Below, piece by piece: positions 1 through 11,046 of a DNA stretch of 64,000 nt. The DNA is from Bog-473 sp963828825. GTDB taxonomy: Bacteria; Actinomycetota; Acidimicrobiia; Acidimicrobiales; RAAP-2. The notes beneath the pieces are model-generated. The model was not told the DNA's origin, ran no database searches, and saw only the letters and a list, made by a program, of their open reading frames with translations. The position numbers and the translations under genes are program-made. The first letter of the stretch is position 1; the number at the start of each line of letters is the position of its first letter. The stretch is taken from assembly GCA_963828825.1 (NCBI GenBank), contig CAWHGF010000004.1, positions 620,001 through 684,000 of the forward strand, given 5' to 3'.

Positions 1-1
1 T

Positions 2-1486
2 ATTCCGGTCCGTGGCGTCATGCTCGACATCTCCCGCGACAAGGTCCCGACCATGGACGCTCTGCGGAGCGTGATCGACCGATTGGCCTCGCTCAAAGTG
101 AACCAGGTACAGCTGTACTCCGAGCACACCTTCGCCTACCGCGACCACCCTGACGTGCACCGGAAGGCGAGCCCGCTCGACGCCGAGGAGATCCGTCAGC
201 TCGATGCCTTCTGCCGCGCCCGGCACGTCGAGCTCGTGCCGAACCAGAACTGCCTGGGCCACATGAACCGCTGGCTGAGCCATGACCGCTACCGTCCGCT
301 CGCCCTCGCGCCCGACGGCTTCGTCGACCCTTTCGGCATCACGCGGGCGGCCATGACGATCGACCCGTCCAATCCCAGCTCCCTCGCGCTGGTGCGGGAG
401 CTGCTGGACGAGCTGTTGCCGCTCTTCACCAGCCGCCGGGTGCACGTGGGTCTCGACGAGGCGTGGGAACTTCCCGCGAGCCGCATGGACGACTTCCTGG
501 CCTGGGTGGCGACGCTGCGCGCGCTCCCCGAGCTCGCAGGCCGCGAGATGCTGATGTGGGGAGACATGGTCTCGGGGCAGGCCGACCTCGTCGCCTCGCT
601 CCCCGAGGGGGTGACCGTGTGCGAATGGGGCTACGACGACTGGTATCCCTTCGACGAGCGCTGCGCGGTGCTGGCCGCCACGGGCACTCCGTTCTGGGTG
701 GCACCGGGCACCTCGAGCTGGATGAGCATCCTCGGTCGCAGCACCAACGCGCGCACCACCTGTCGACGAGCCGCCGCCGCTGCACTGGCACACGGGGCAA
801 CGGGGTACCTCAACACCGACTGGGGTGACCTCGGCCACCTGCAGCAGTGGGTGATCAGTGAACCGGGACTGGCGTACGGCGCTGCCGTCTCGTGGTGCCT
901 GGAGACAAACGGGGACCTCGATCTGGGCGCCGCGCTCAGCACACACGTCTTCCACGACCCCACCGGCAACCTGGCCGAGGCTGTCCTCGCCCTCGGAGAC
1001 GCCCATCGACTCGTGACGCCGCAGTTCCCGAACATGTCGACCCTCGTGATGAACCTCTACTACCCGCAGCTGCCCGTCGGCCGCGGGCTGACCGCGGGGC
1101 TGACCGCCGGCGAGCTCGACACCGTGGACGGCTGTCTGGCGTCCGCGCGTCGTGCCGCGGGACACGCACAACCAGCACGTGATGACGCGACGACGCTGAT
1201 CGACGAAGTTCTCTTCAGTGTCGATCTCGTGAGCCTGTTGACGCGCGACGCCCGGGCGCGGCTGCGCGGCGATGGCACCCTCGGCGCGGTGCCCTCGTAC
1301 GAGCGCACCCGTCTCCGCGCCGACCTCGACCCGCTCCTGGAGCGCGACCGCGCGTTGTGGCTCCGCCGCAACAGGCCGGGCGGTCTCGACGACAGCCTCA
1401 CGTGGTTGCAGAACCTGCAGTCCGCCTACGCCTCGGGCCGGCCCGACCCACGCTGGGGCGGGATCTCGGCGCCGGCCGGCGGGTAG
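2..1486 (+). CDS. Glycoside hydrolase family 20-type beta-N-acetylhexosaminidase, 5' end outside window
   Basis: The frame is open at base 2, so the true start lies upstream; about 494 residues are visible. The product should release terminal GlcNAc/GalNAc from glycans or glycolipids by substrate-assisted catalysis. The first visible residues, RGVMLDISRDKVPT, match the beginning of the GH20 TIM barrel, whose Arg binds sugar hydroxyls. LGHMNRW follows near residue 85, and HVGLDEAWE near residue 150 supplies the Asp-Glu pair expected to orient the acetamido group and act as acid/base. The C-terminal ~200 residues lack a recognised extra domain. A signal peptide cannot be judged because the start is missing. 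No same-strand partner lies within 800 bp downstream. Family assignment is firm; the exact substrate is not. Confidence 0.85.
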   Translation: MPVRGVMLDISRDKVPTMDALRSVIDRLASLKVNQVQLYSEHTFAYRDHPDVHRKASPLDAEEIRQLDAFCRARHVELVPNQNCLGHMNRWLSHDRYRPLALAPDGFVDPFGITRAAMTIDPSNPSSLALVRELLDELLPLFTSRRVHVGLDEAWELPASRMDDFLAWVATLRALPELAGREMLMWGDMVSGQADLVASLPEGVTVCEWGYDDWYPFDERCAVLAATGTPFWVAPGTSSWMSILGRSTNARTTCRRAAAAALAHGATGYLNTDWGDLGHLQQWVISEPGLAYGAAVSWCLETNGDLDLGAALSTHVFHDPTGNLAEAVLALGDAHRLVTPQFPNMSTLVMNLYYPQLPVGRGLTAGLTAGELDTVDGCLASARRAAGHAQPARDDATTLIDEVLFSVDLVSLLTRDARARLRGDGTLGAVPSYERTRLRADLDPLLERDRALWLRRNRPGGLDDSLTWLQNLQSAYASGRPDPRWGGISAPAGG

Positions 1487-1760
1487 CGGCACTCTCGCCG
1501 CGGCGTCGATTCCCTTTGCTCTCCCTCCGGGGCGCTCCAACCCGTGTGCGAGGTCGACGCTCATGAGACTTATGCGGCGCTCAACGGAGTTTCGGGTCCG
1601 CTCAAGTCCCCTCCAAGATTCGCCTGCTAGCCCGCTCCCATGCGAGATCGCTCGGGGTCCCCGCGCCGGCTCGGCCACCGGCCGGCTCTGGACGGGATCC
1701 GCGGCACGGCGGTCGAGGTCCCGGCGTGACGGAGCGGGAAAGGCCACGACCGACGGCGCG

Positions 1761-1895
1761 TCACGCGGCCTCCTCGTCGTCCTCCTCGTCGGCCTCCTCG
1801 TCGTCATCGGCTTCGTAGCAATCCCACGAGCAGTACCCCGCGATCCGGGGAGACGCCGGGTGAAACCGGCACCGCCGGCACAGCTGCGTCGTCAT
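1761..1895 (-). CDS. Small Cys-rich protein with acidic tail
   Basis: A 44-residue protein beginning MTTQLCRRCRFHPASPR, with the Cys pairs CRRC and CSWDC spaced like a minimal zinc knuckle, then an almost purely Asp/Glu tail of about 18 residues. The purine-rich stretch GAAAGAGAG just before the ATG at 1895 could be a weak ribosome-binding site; an in-frame ATG 12 codons upstream is an alternative start. Zinc binding is inferred from Cys spacing only; no function can be named. It lies downstream, on the same strand, of a promoter-like hexamer and a terminator hairpin, so expression may depend on read-through. Confidence 0.5.
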   Translation of the reverse strand: MTTQLCRRCRFHPASPRIAGYCSWDCYEADDDEEADEEDDEEAA

Positions 1896-2012
1896 GGTGG
1901 CTCTCTCTTTCGAACTGTCGATCGTGTGCATGCTGGCTCCCTGCGGACTCCGGACTCCTTCCTCGGCCCCGCGGTCGGACCGGACCGGTCGCCCCACGGC
2001 CAGCCCGGACGC

Positions 2013-2043
2013 AAAAGAGCCGCTCCCCGGTGGGAAGCGGCTC
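2013..2043 (-). terminator. Intrinsic terminator, minus strand
   Basis: Arms GAGCCGCT and AGCGGCTC (2017-2024 and 2036-2043), extended by CCC/GGG across one bulged base, are followed in minus-strand orientation by TTTT. This is a standard GC hairpin plus U-tract, though the tract is short. Confidence 0.6.
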
Positions 2044-2220
2044 CTCGACGGCGGGACTCTGTGAGTCCTCCTACGGCGTCGGGGCCACCTCCCGGAGACA
2101 CGGCTTCGGGATCCCGCAGATCTGTACTTCGGACATGGCAAGGCGCGACTGACCCAGGGAGTTCCCCCCCTGCGGGTGCCGGTCCAGCCGACCGTGCAGT
2201 GCGCTCTGCCCACTCATGAT
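2013..2220 (-). ncRNA. Candidate small RNA or structured 5' leader, unassigned
   Basis: On the minus strand a TATACT hexamer (2227-2232) would start an RNA near 2220, and a GC-rich hairpin with four U residues ends it near 2013, giving a discrete unit of about 205 nt. The interval has several self-complementary GC segments and no convincing reading frame. It could be a stand-alone RNA or an attenuated leader of the Cys-rich gene that begins 118 bp further on. It does not fit any riboswitch family I can recall well enough to name. Confidence 0.35.
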
Positions 2221-2226
2221 CGGACC

Positions 2227-2232
2227 AGTATA
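2227..2232 (-). promoter_or_regulatory. -10-like hexamer TATACT, minus strand
   Basis: TATACT read on the minus strand is close to the sigma-70-class -10 consensus and lies just upstream of the candidate RNA. No good -35 box is visible at 16-18 bp. Confidence 0.35.
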
Positions 2233-2383
2233 CGAGACGCCACCACGGCTCCGGGACGCCGCGGCGAAAGATCGGGCAGAGTTCATCGAGCGCGTCACGC
2301 ATGCCGGCGGCAGTGGAGCAACGCGCCGGCGACCGACTCGGGCGACCGCTGCAGAGCCCGCCGTCGAGGGATACGTTGCGGAC

Positions 2384-3289
2384 ATGGCGCTCGCTCTCGG
2401 CATCGTCACGCCTGCCCTCCACATGAACCCGCGCTTCGACCCGCCCGAATGGGAGGCGACAGCCAGCGTCGACGACGTGGTGAGGGTGGTGCAGCAAGCC
2501 GAGGAGCTCGGCTACGACTGGATCGCCTGCTCCGAACACATCGCCATCCCGTCCGCGGCCTCGACCGTGCGCGGCGGCCGCTACTTCGACCCCTTCTCGA
2601 CGCTCGGTTACTTCGCGGCCAAGACGTCGCGGGTGGGGCTGCTGACCCACATGGCCGTGCTCCCCTACCACCATCCCCTCGAACTGGTGAAGCGGCTCGG
2701 CACCCTCGACGTCCTGAGCGCGGGCCGCATCATCGCCGGCGTCGGGGTCGGGTCGCTCCAGCCCGAGTTCGAGGTGCTCGGGCACCCGTTCGACGGCCGG
2801 GGCGAGCGTTCCGACGACGCCATCCGGGCCATCCGGGCGGCATGGGGGCAGCGGCTGCCCGAGTACCACGGGACGCACTACGACTTCGAGGGGTTCATTG
2901 TGGAGCCGTCGGGCCTGCCGAGGGCGATCGAGGTCTGGGTCGGAGGCCGCACGCGTCGCTCGCTCCGGCGCGCCGTCGAACTCGGTGACGCCTGGATGCC
3001 CTTCGGGTTCAAGCGGGAGGAGCTGACGGGACTGCTCACAGACTCTCGGGTGCGCGACACGCTGGCGCCGCGGGCCCATGACGGGCGGCCGCTCAAGCTG
3101 ATCCTGGCCCCCGAGCCGCCGATCGACCCCCTGGGGGAGCCCGAACGGACGACAGAGTTCCTGGCCTCCTACGTCGCGATCGGGGCAACCGGGTTCAGCG
3201 TGCGCTTCGACCATCACTCGCCCTCGCACTACTGCGAGCAGATGGCCGCGCTGCAGTCCGTGGTGCGCACGGCAGGATGGTCCGCCTGA
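2384..3289 (+). CDS. LLM-class flavin/F420-dependent oxidoreductase
   Basis: A 301-residue TIM-barrel oxidoreductase of the bacterial-luciferase-like superfamily, most like the TIGR03619 F420-dependent group. The start at MALALGIVTPAL is chosen because this is the usual first beta strand; an upstream in-frame ATG at 2216 would add 56 residues with no family likeness. Family features are ELGYDWIACSEH (about 37-48), RVGLLTHMAVLPYHHPLELVK, and RIIAGVGVGSLQPEFEVLG near the middle. The cofactor is inferred to be F420H2 or FMN. The substrate is unknown; it faces an acyl-CoA ligase gene convergently, so lipid-like substrates are possible. Confidence 0.8.
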   Translation: MALALGIVTPALHMNPRFDPPEWEATASVDDVVRVVQQAEELGYDWIACSEHIAIPSAASTVRGGRYFDPFSTLGYFAAKTSRVGLLTHMAVLPYHHPLELVKRLGTLDVLSAGRIIAGVGVGSLQPEFEVLGHPFDGRGERSDDAIRAIRAAWGQRLPEYHGTHYDFEGFIVEPSGLPRAIEVWVGGRTRRSLRRAVELGDAWMPFGFKREELTGLLTDSRVRDTLAPRAHDGRPLKLILAPEPPIDPLGEPERTTEFLASYVAIGATGFSVRFDHHSPSHYCEQMAALQSVVRTAGWSA

Positions 3290-3377
3290 TCCACAGCCGT
3301 CGGCGCATCGCGCGTCGGGGTCCACCCACCCCTCGGTACGGTCCTGGACCAGTCGCCGTCGAGCAGATCCTGAGGGA

Positions 3378-4910
3378 TCAGGCCGACATGGCGGTGAGCC
3401 GGGCACGGAGTTCGGGCTTGACCACCTTGCCGGTCGGGTTGCGGGGCAACTCGTCGACGAAGACGAACTGGCGCGGCACCTTGTAGTCGGCCAGGTGCTC
3501 GAGCCCGAAGGCGCGTAGTTCCTCGGTGTCGGCCCGGACACCCGGGTGGAGGACGACGAAGGCCACTACGTCCTCGCCGAGCACGGGGTGCGGTGCGCCG
3601 ACGACCGCCACCTCCTTCACCGCCTCGTGCTGTACGAGGGCGTGCTCGACGTCGGTGGCGTGGACGTTGTTCCCACCGCGGATGATCACATCCTTGGAGC
3701 GCCCGACGATGTAGAGGTAACCGTCCCCGTCGAGCTTGCCGAGGTCGCCCGTGACGAGCCAGCCGTCGCGCCACATCTCGGCTGTCGCCTCCGGGTCCTC
3801 GAAGTACTCGCGCTGGCGACCCGGCATCTGCAGCCGTACCTCGCCCACCACGTCGGGCGGCAGCTGCTCGCCGAGCTCGTCGACGATGCGCACCACGGCC
3901 GGTGGCGCGATCTGCCCCACCGACCCGGGGCGCTTGACCGCCTCGCCCTGGGGCATGATGCAGTAGGCCGACCCGGCCTCGGTCATGCCGTAGTTGTTGG
4001 ACACCAGCGCGTCGGGCATCTTCTCCTGCAGGCGCTCGACCACGTAGGGCGCCAAGGGCGCGCTGCCCACCGAGCACATCTGCACGGACGACAGGTCCGC
4101 CTCGGCGAAGCGGGGATGATCGATGAGCAGGTGCGCCATGGTCGGGACGAGGAACACCGCCATCGGGCGCTCGTCCTCCACCACGCGCAACCAGCGCTCG
4201 GCGTCGAAGCGGGGCTGGTAGATCACCTGCAGGCCGAGCTTCATGGGCGTGTACACCAGGGCGATGCCGGCGAAGGTGAAGAGCGGGCTGGCGTGCAGCC
4301 ACCCGGCGCCGGTCCAGTTCGGCTCGACCGCACCGATCATCGACCCGTTGGAGTGGCGGACGGCCACGCCCTTGGGGCGGCCGGTCGTCCCCGAGGTGTA
4401 GAGGATGTCGGCCAGGTCCTCGGGCTGGCGCGGCGCCTGGAAGGGCGATCGGTCCCCGGCGGTGGCCTCGGCCCACCCGAGTATTGGGACCGGACCGTCC
4501 GGGGGCGGCACCGTCCCCTCCTCGGCGCCGGCGTCGATCAGGGCGACGAGGTGGCCTGTCCCGGCCTCCAGATCGCTGTGCAGCAGGTCACCGTCGGCCA
4601 CCACGGCCGTGGCGCCCGAATGCTCGAGCATGTGGGCCACCTCGGCCGGGGCCAGGCGGGGGTTCATCGGCACGGCCACGCCGCCGGCCCGGTGCACCGC
4701 CGAGTACGACACGAGCCAGCGCAGCGCCAGCTCGGGCCGGAGGTGGAGGCCCACCCGGGCGTTGGGCTCGAGCCCGGACTCGAGCAGCCGGCGCGCCATG
4801 GCGTTGGCGGCGCCGTCCCACTCGGCGAAGGTCATGGACCCGACGTCGACGACGGCGAAGGCCGTGCGGTCCCCGAACTCCTCGGCCATGCGGGCCAGGT
4901 GATCGTCCAT
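3378..4910 (-). CDS. AMP-dependent acyl-CoA synthetase/ligase
   Basis: A 510-residue ANL-superfamily enzyme that would activate a carboxylic acid through an acyl-adenylate to its CoA thioester. The P-loop ILYTSGTTGRPKG is near residues 170-181, the adenylate-binding GDLGKLDGDGYLYIVGRSKD hinge near 395-415, and the catalytic Lys motif NPTGKVVKPEL near the C-terminus. I start at MDDHLARMAEEFGDR because a GGGGGGA site precedes it and homology begins there; an ATG 38 codons upstream is possible. It is divergent from the DUF35-thiolase pair, which suggests a shared CoA pathway. Chain length cannot be deduced. Confidence 0.85.
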   Translation of the reverse strand: MDDHLARMAEEFGDRTAFAVVDVGSMTFAEWDGAANAMARRLLESGLEPNARVGLHLRPELALRWLVSYSAVHRAGGVAVPMNPRLAPAEVAHMLEHSGATAVVADGDLLHSDLEAGTGHLVALIDAGAEEGTVPPPDGPVPILGWAEATAGDRSPFQAPRQPEDLADILYTSGTTGRPKGVAVRHSNGSMIGAVEPNWTGAGWLHASPLFTFAGIALVYTPMKLGLQVIYQPRFDAERWLRVVEDERPMAVFLVPTMAHLLIDHPRFAEADLSSVQMCSVGSAPLAPYVVERLQEKMPDALVSNNYGMTEAGSAYCIMPQGEAVKRPGSVGQIAPPAVVRIVDELGEQLPPDVVGEVRLQMPGRQREYFEDPEATAEMWRDGWLVTGDLGKLDGDGYLYIVGRSKDVIIRGGNNVHATDVEHALVQHEAVKEVAVVGAPHPVLGEDVVAFVVLHPGVRADTEELRAFGLEHLADYKVPRQFVFVDELPRNPTGKVVKPELRARLTAMSA

Positions 4911-5095
4911 CAACACGGTTGCGGTCCCCCCAGGAGGTTGGTCGGTGCGGAAAGTTGACGCCAGCGTCAGGTTCGTTGCAGCATGGCCGATGCGCCTCCG
5001 AGGGTCAATCCCGGGGGTGGCCACTCCAATTCACGTGACAAGTTTGCTGGCCCGGCGGCGCGGCCGCTGGGCACTGACCTTAGGGAAGAGGCGCC

Positions 5096-5503
5096 ATGAG
5101 CACGGTCCGTTTCGACCTCCCCACGCCGGAGGGCGACACCATCGAGTTCTGGGAGGCCGCGAAGGAGGAGCGCCTCCTCATCAAGCACTGTCTCGATTGT
5201 GACGCCTACTCCTATTACCCGCGGCCCTTCTGCCCGAAGTGCTGGAGCGAGCAGGTGGAGTGGTTCGAGGCCAGCGGCAAGGGCACGCTCTACACCTGGT
5301 CGGTGATCTACAGCAACGACATGCCCCCTTTCCGCGACCGGGTGCCCTACGTGGCCGCCATCGTCGACCTGGCCGAGGGGCCGCGCATGATGACCAATGT
5401 CGTCGACTGCCCCTTCGAGGACCTGCGGATCGGCATGCCCCTGCGGGTCACGTTCCAACCCATCTCCGACGAGTTCACGATCCCCGTCTTCGTGCGGGCC
5501 TGA
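5096..5503 (+). CDS. DUF35 / Zn-ribbon OB-fold protein, thiolase partner
   Basis: A 135-residue protein with an N-terminal rubredoxin-like Zn ribbon (CLDCDAYSYYPRPFCPKC, about residues 27-44) followed by an OB fold (GTLYTWSVIYSNDMPPF). Such proteins bind thiolase-fold enzymes and help channel acyl-CoA. The gene sits 12 bp upstream of a thiolase gene on the same strand, which supports a two-subunit complex. The ATG at 5096 follows a GGAAGAGG ribosome site. Length and domain order are normal. The activity of the complex (beta-ketothiolase or retro-Claisen) is inferred from the partner. Confidence 0.85.
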   Translation: MSTVRFDLPTPEGDTIEFWEAAKEERLLIKHCLDCDAYSYYPRPFCPKCWSEQVEWFEASGKGTLYTWSVIYSNDMPPFRDRVPYVAAIVDLAEGPRMMTNVVDCPFEDLRIGMPLRVTFQPISDEFTIPVFVRA

Positions 5504-5515
5504 GGAGGCACACCC

Positions 5516-6718
5516 ATGACCACCCCTGCCAACGACGCTGCCAACGACGCCGTCATCGTTGCCGCCGTCCGCACGCCGATCGGGCGCTCCGGCCGCTCCC
5601 TGGCCGGGCTGACGATTCAGGACCTCGGCATGCAGACGGTGGCCGGCGCCATCGCCGCGGCCCGCCTGGACCCGGGCGACATCGACGACCTGCTCCTCGG
5701 TGAGGTCCTCCAGGGGGGCGGCTGCACCGCCCGCTACGTGGCCAACGCCCTCGGCCTGCCGCCCGACACGCCCGGCGGGACCGTGCAGCGCCAGTGCGCC
5801 ACCGGCATGATGGCGGTGCAGGAGGCAGCGGCCAACATCCGCTCCGGCATGGCCGACGCCGTGATCGCCGGCGGCGTGGAGTCGATGACCCGCTCCCCGC
5901 TCCTCTTCGAGAAGTCACCCTTCCCCTTCGGGGGCGTCGAGCGCTTCATCCCTCCGAGCCACCCCGACTCGGCCGAGGCGCCCAACATGAACATGCTCAT
6001 CACGGTCGGTGAGAACACCGCCCGTGAGTGCGGCATCACCCGCGAGGAGTCCGACGACTGGTCGTACCACTCCAACATCCGGGCCGTGGCCGCCACCGAC
6101 GACGGCCGTTTCGCCGAGGAGATCGTGCCGGTGACGGTGCCGGCGGGCCGGGGCAAGACCATGACGGTCAGCGTGGACGAGCACCCGCGCCGCGACACCA
6201 CACCCGAGAAGCTCGCCGCCCTGCCCTCGCTGACCGGGCCCGACGGCCAGGTCACCGCGGGGAACTCCTCGGGCATCGCGGACGGGGGCGCCGCTCTCGT
6301 CGTGGTGGCCCGGTCCTACGCCGAGGCCCACGGGATGGCGCCGCTGGCGACGGTGCGGTCGTGGAACTCCTGCGGTATCGAGCCGGCCCGCACCGGGTTG
6401 GCCCCCACGGTCTGCGTCCCCCGGGCGCTGAACCGGGCCGGGCTGAGCGAGTCCGACGTGGACCTGGTCGAGATCAACGAGGCCTTCGCCACCATGTCGG
6501 TGGCCTGCTCCCGCAAGCTCGGCTTCCCCCACGACATCGTCAACGTCAACGGTGGGGCGGTCGGCATCGGGCACCCGGTGGGGGCGTCAGGCGCCCGCAT
6601 CCTGGTCACCCTGATCCACGAATTGCGCCGGCGCGGCGGCGGCATCGGGGTCGGGACCCTGTGCGCCGGAGGCGGCATGGGCTCGGCCACGGTCCTCGAG
6701 GTGCACGCGCCCGCCTGA
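5516..6718 (+). CDS. Thiolase family protein (acetyl-CoA C-acyltransferase)
   Basis: A full-length 400-residue thiolase that should cleave or form beta-ketoacyl-CoA. The nucleophilic Cys94 lies in VQRQCATGMMA, His353 in GIGHPVGASGA, and the second Cys383 in TLCAGGGMGS, so all three catalytic residues are present. A GAGGAGG site lies 8 bp before the ATG. It is co-transcribed with the upstream DUF35 gene and converges with a VOC gene. The DUF35 partner suggests the SCP2/acetoacetyl-type thiolase subgroup rather than a FadA subunit. Substrate unknown. Confidence 0.9.
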   Translation: MTTPANDAANDAVIVAAVRTPIGRSGRSLAGLTIQDLGMQTVAGAIAAARLDPGDIDDLLLGEVLQGGGCTARYVANALGLPPDTPGGTVQRQCATGMMAVQEAAANIRSGMADAVIAGGVESMTRSPLLFEKSPFPFGGVERFIPPSHPDSAEAPNMNMLITVGENTARECGITREESDDWSYHSNIRAVAATDDGRFAEEIVPVTVPAGRGKTMTVSVDEHPRRDTTPEKLAALPSLTGPDGQVTAGNSSGIADGGAALVVVARSYAEAHGMAPLATVRSWNSCGIEPARTGLAPTVCVPRALNRAGLSESDVDLVEINEAFATMSVACSRKLGFPHDIVNVNGGAVGIGHPVGASGARILVTLIHELRRRGGGIGVGTLCAGGGMGSATVLEVHAPA

Positions 6719-6742
6719 TCGCGAGCCGGGTGGCGCGCGGTG

Positions 6743-7117
6743 TCAGTAGTGGCGCAGCTCGACCAGGTGGCCGTTAGGATCGAAGAGGTAGACGGTGGGG
6801 CCCGGGCCCCGCGCCCCGGCTTCCTCGCCCGGGCCTTGCATGTTGCCCACGTCGTGGAACGAGTCGCCAAAGGGCAACCCGGCAGCCCGCACCCGGGTGA
6901 AGGCGGCGTCGAACTCCCCGGGTGAGAGCGCAAAGGCCAGGTGCTCGCCACCCTCGGTGCCCCAGGGCGCCAGCTGCAACGTGGTCTCCGGGCTGACGCG
7001 GATGACCGAGAACGGACCGTCCTCACCCTCGTGACCGAAACCCATGATCTCGGTGTAGAAGAGGACGCTGGCCTCACGGTCGTTCACCGTGAGGATGAGA
7101 TGGTCCAGTGTCACCAC
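6743..7117 (-). CDS. VOC (glyoxalase/dioxygenase-fold) family protein
   Basis: A 124-residue single-domain vicinal-oxygen-chelate protein. LDHLILTVND carries the first metal-ligand His, GGEHLAFAL the middle His, and VYLFDPNGHLVELRHY the C-terminal Glu, matching the usual His/His/Glu pattern. Such proteins include virulence-type lactoylglutathione lyase homologues, epimerases and resistance proteins; the sequence alone does not say which. It follows the acetyl-CoA synthetase gene by 14 bp on the same strand and is probably co-transcribed. Confidence 0.8.
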   Translation of the reverse strand: MVTLDHLILTVNDREASVLFYTEIMGFGHEGEDGPFSVIRVSPETTLQLAPWGTEGGEHLAFALSPGEFDAAFTRVRAAGLPFGDSFHDVGNMQGPGEEAGARGPGPTVYLFDPNGHLVELRHY

Positions 7118-7131
7118 GATGGGGACGAAGG

Positions 7132-9108
<1,977 letters not shown>

Positions 9109-9220
9109 TGCTGCCTCCTCTCGGGCCCGTCCGGCCCCGACGACCTGCCCGTGATCATTACTACCCGCAGCCTGCAGTGACAACGGCTCGGACCGGTCCG
9201 ACGAACGAACGGCCGGGGTC

Positions 9221-9622
9221 CTACCGGAGCTCGAACCCCTCGAAGGTGAACGCCGGCGTCACCGTCGCCCCGACGAGGGAGTAGCGCCCGAGCGGCCGCG
9301 CCGACTGCCACACACCGGCGTCCACCACGACCTGGGGAGCCTGACCGGAGGCCACGTCGGGCCCCAGCACCAGCGCGTCGCGGCGGCCGTCGGGCCACTC
9401 GCGGTGGAGCTCGAGCGGGTCGCCGTCGTAGAAGTGCCAGAGCTCGGTGGCGTCCACCCGGTGCGGTACCGAGACCTCGCCCGCCAAGAGGAGGTAGTAG
9501 ATGGCGCTGCCGGCCGGCCGTGCCCCGTCCGTGGCCTCGGCCACCCAGGTGCGGCGATACCAGCCGCCCTCGGGGTGCGGTGCGAGATGGAGCGCGGCAA
9601 TGAGCGATTCTCCGGGGCGCAC
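9221..9622 (-). CDS. DUF985-type cupin
   Basis: A 133-residue cupin of the DUF985 family. Hallmarks are HLAPHPEGGWYRRTW near the N-terminus, SAIYYLLLAGEVS, and ELWHFYDGDPLELH in the barrel. Homology begins at VRPGESLIAALHLAP, so I use the GTG at 9622, which also avoids overlap with the upstream acyl-CoA dehydrogenase end at 9642. The family's function is not established; sugar-nucleotide or small-molecule binding has been suggested. It is spaced 19 bp from, and probably co-transcribed with, the dehydrogenase. Confidence 0.75.
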   Translation of the reverse strand: MRPGESLIAALHLAPHPEGGWYRRTWVAEATDGARPAGSAIYYLLLAGEVSVPHRVDATELWHFYDGDPLELHREWPDGRRDALVLGPDVASGQAPQVVVDAGVWQSARPLGRYSLVGATVTPAFTFEGFELR

Positions 9623-9641
9623 CGCGCCAGTCTGCCGTGCC

Positions 9642-10769
9642 TCAGTCGGAGGCCAGGCCCAGGGCGCCGGCGACGGCGACGGAATGGGCAGCCGCGCCGC
9701 CGAAGAGGGCGCCACTGCTCTCCGCCCTCTTGACGAAGAGGTGGCCGTCGTGTTCCCAGGTGTAACCGATACCGCCGAAGGACTGGATCGATTCGCGGCA
9801 GACCAGGCGCTGGCAGTCGTCACTGGCGGCCTTGGCCATGGAGACCGCCGTCGCCCGTGCCGGGGTGTCCTCGTTGATGGAGGCGACAGCGAAATAGGAG
9901 AGGGAACGGGCTCGCTCGATGGCCAGGAACATGTTGCTCATTTTGTGCTTGATCGCCTGGAACGAGCCGATGGGGACGTCGAACTGCTTGCGGTCCTTGA
10001 CGTAGGCCAACACCATCTGGAAGAGGGCGTCACACGCGCCCACCGTCTCGAGCGCCAGCCCGACCGTCGCCTCCTGGAGTGCGCGGGAGATCGCGCGCGT
10101 GGAGGCCGCGCTGCCGGGCTCGCCGAGGGCGCGCTCAGGCGGCACGAGGACCCGGTCGAGCGTGGCGGTGGCAAGGGGACGACTCGCATCGAGCGAGTGC
10201 ACGGCACCGAGTCCCGCCTCGTCGACCGGCACGACGAACGCGCCCATGCCGTCGCCCGCACGGGCGACAACGGCGACCTCGGTGGTGCCCTCGTCGGCCA
10301 GCACGCCGACCTTCGTGCCGTTGAGGACCCAGCCGTCCTCGACGTGGTCGGCGATCATGGTGACGTCGTCCAACGCCCAGGCCCGCGGGTGGTCGGCCAG
10401 CGCCACGGTCCCGACGATGGTGCCGGCGGCGACCTGGGACAAGAAGCGTTGCTGCTGCTCGGGTAGGCCGACCTCGCGGACCATGGGGGCGAACTGGGTG
10501 ACCGTGGCCAGGAGGGGCCCGGGGGCGATGGCCCGACCCAGCTCCTCCACGACAACGGCCGTCTCGAGCACACTGAGGCCGACCCCGCCGTACTCTTCAG
10601 GGATGGCCAGGGCCGGCCAGTCGAGGGCCACCATGGAGCCCCACAGCTTTTCGGGGGCCTCGCCGGTCTCGACGACGGCGCGCACCACGTCGACGGGGCA
10701 CTCCTTTTCAAGGAACGATCGGACCGAGGCACGCAGCTCTTCCTGCTCACCCGTGAACTCGAGCTCCAC
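9642..10769 (-). CDS. Acyl-CoA dehydrogenase
   Basis: A 375-residue flavoprotein that should introduce a double bond into an acyl-CoA. It starts MELEFTGEQEELRASVRSFL, the typical N-terminal helix. The C-terminal domain has KQFDVPIGSFQAIKHKMSNM and FGGIGYTWEHDGHLFVKRA; the residue at the usual Glu base position is not obvious, as in the alpha-beta FadE pairs of steroid catabolism. The middle beta domain is short and degenerate, again like the non-FAD-binding partner subunits. Divergent from tRNA-Lys. The specific substrate is unknown. Confidence 0.85.
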   Translation of the reverse strand: MELEFTGEQEELRASVRSFLEKECPVDVVRAVVETGEAPEKLWGSMVALDWPALAIPEEYGGVGLSVLETAVVVEELGRAIAPGPLLATVTQFAPMVREVGLPEQQQRFLSQVAAGTIVGTVALADHPRAWALDDVTMIADHVEDGWVLNGTKVGVLADEGTTEVAVVARAGDGMGAFVVPVDEAGLGAVHSLDASRPLATATLDRVLVPPERALGEPGSAASTRAISRALQEATVGLALETVGACDALFQMVLAYVKDRKQFDVPIGSFQAIKHKMSNMFLAIERARSLSYFAVASINEDTPARATAVSMAKAASDDCQRLVCRESIQSFGGIGYTWEHDGHLFVKRAESSGALFGGAAAHSVAVAGALGLASD

Positions 10770-10853
10770 TGCACTCCCTTCCTGACCCCGCCGGTTGCCT
10801 CTCCGACTCCGTTCCGCGCCGCCCTCGGCACCGGCAGATCGGGGCGAGTGTAC

Positions 10854-10869
10854 CTGACGCCCATGTCAG
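10854..10869. promoter_or_regulatory. Inverted repeat CTGAC-N6-GTCAG upstream of the acyl-CoA dehydrogenase
   Basis: Perfect 5-bp arms separated by GCCCAT lie 85 bp upstream of the dehydrogenase start. Size and position fit a TetR-type operator, but no adjacent regulator gene is present. Confidence 0.3.
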
Positions 10870-11046
10870 TCTCAGAGGTTGTGTGCTACCTTCACGCCGC
10901 CCCGTTTTCTGGGAAGGACGTGGTTGGGTGTGCCCCGTGGGGGGTCGCCGGCCCGTGGCGCAAGCCCGGGCCGGCGACGCGGGGGGTGGGGTGATCCCGG
11001 ACCCGCCCTCCCGGACGGTCGAGGCCGCTCGCCTACACTCTGCGGT

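Noticed and set aside
2100..2220. Possible SAM-IV riboswitch (ATGAGTG, CCGGCACCC and GGGTCAG segments)
   Set aside because: The conserved GGCAACC core has lost a base and the closing P1 stem does not pair, so I list the region only as an unassigned RNA candidate.
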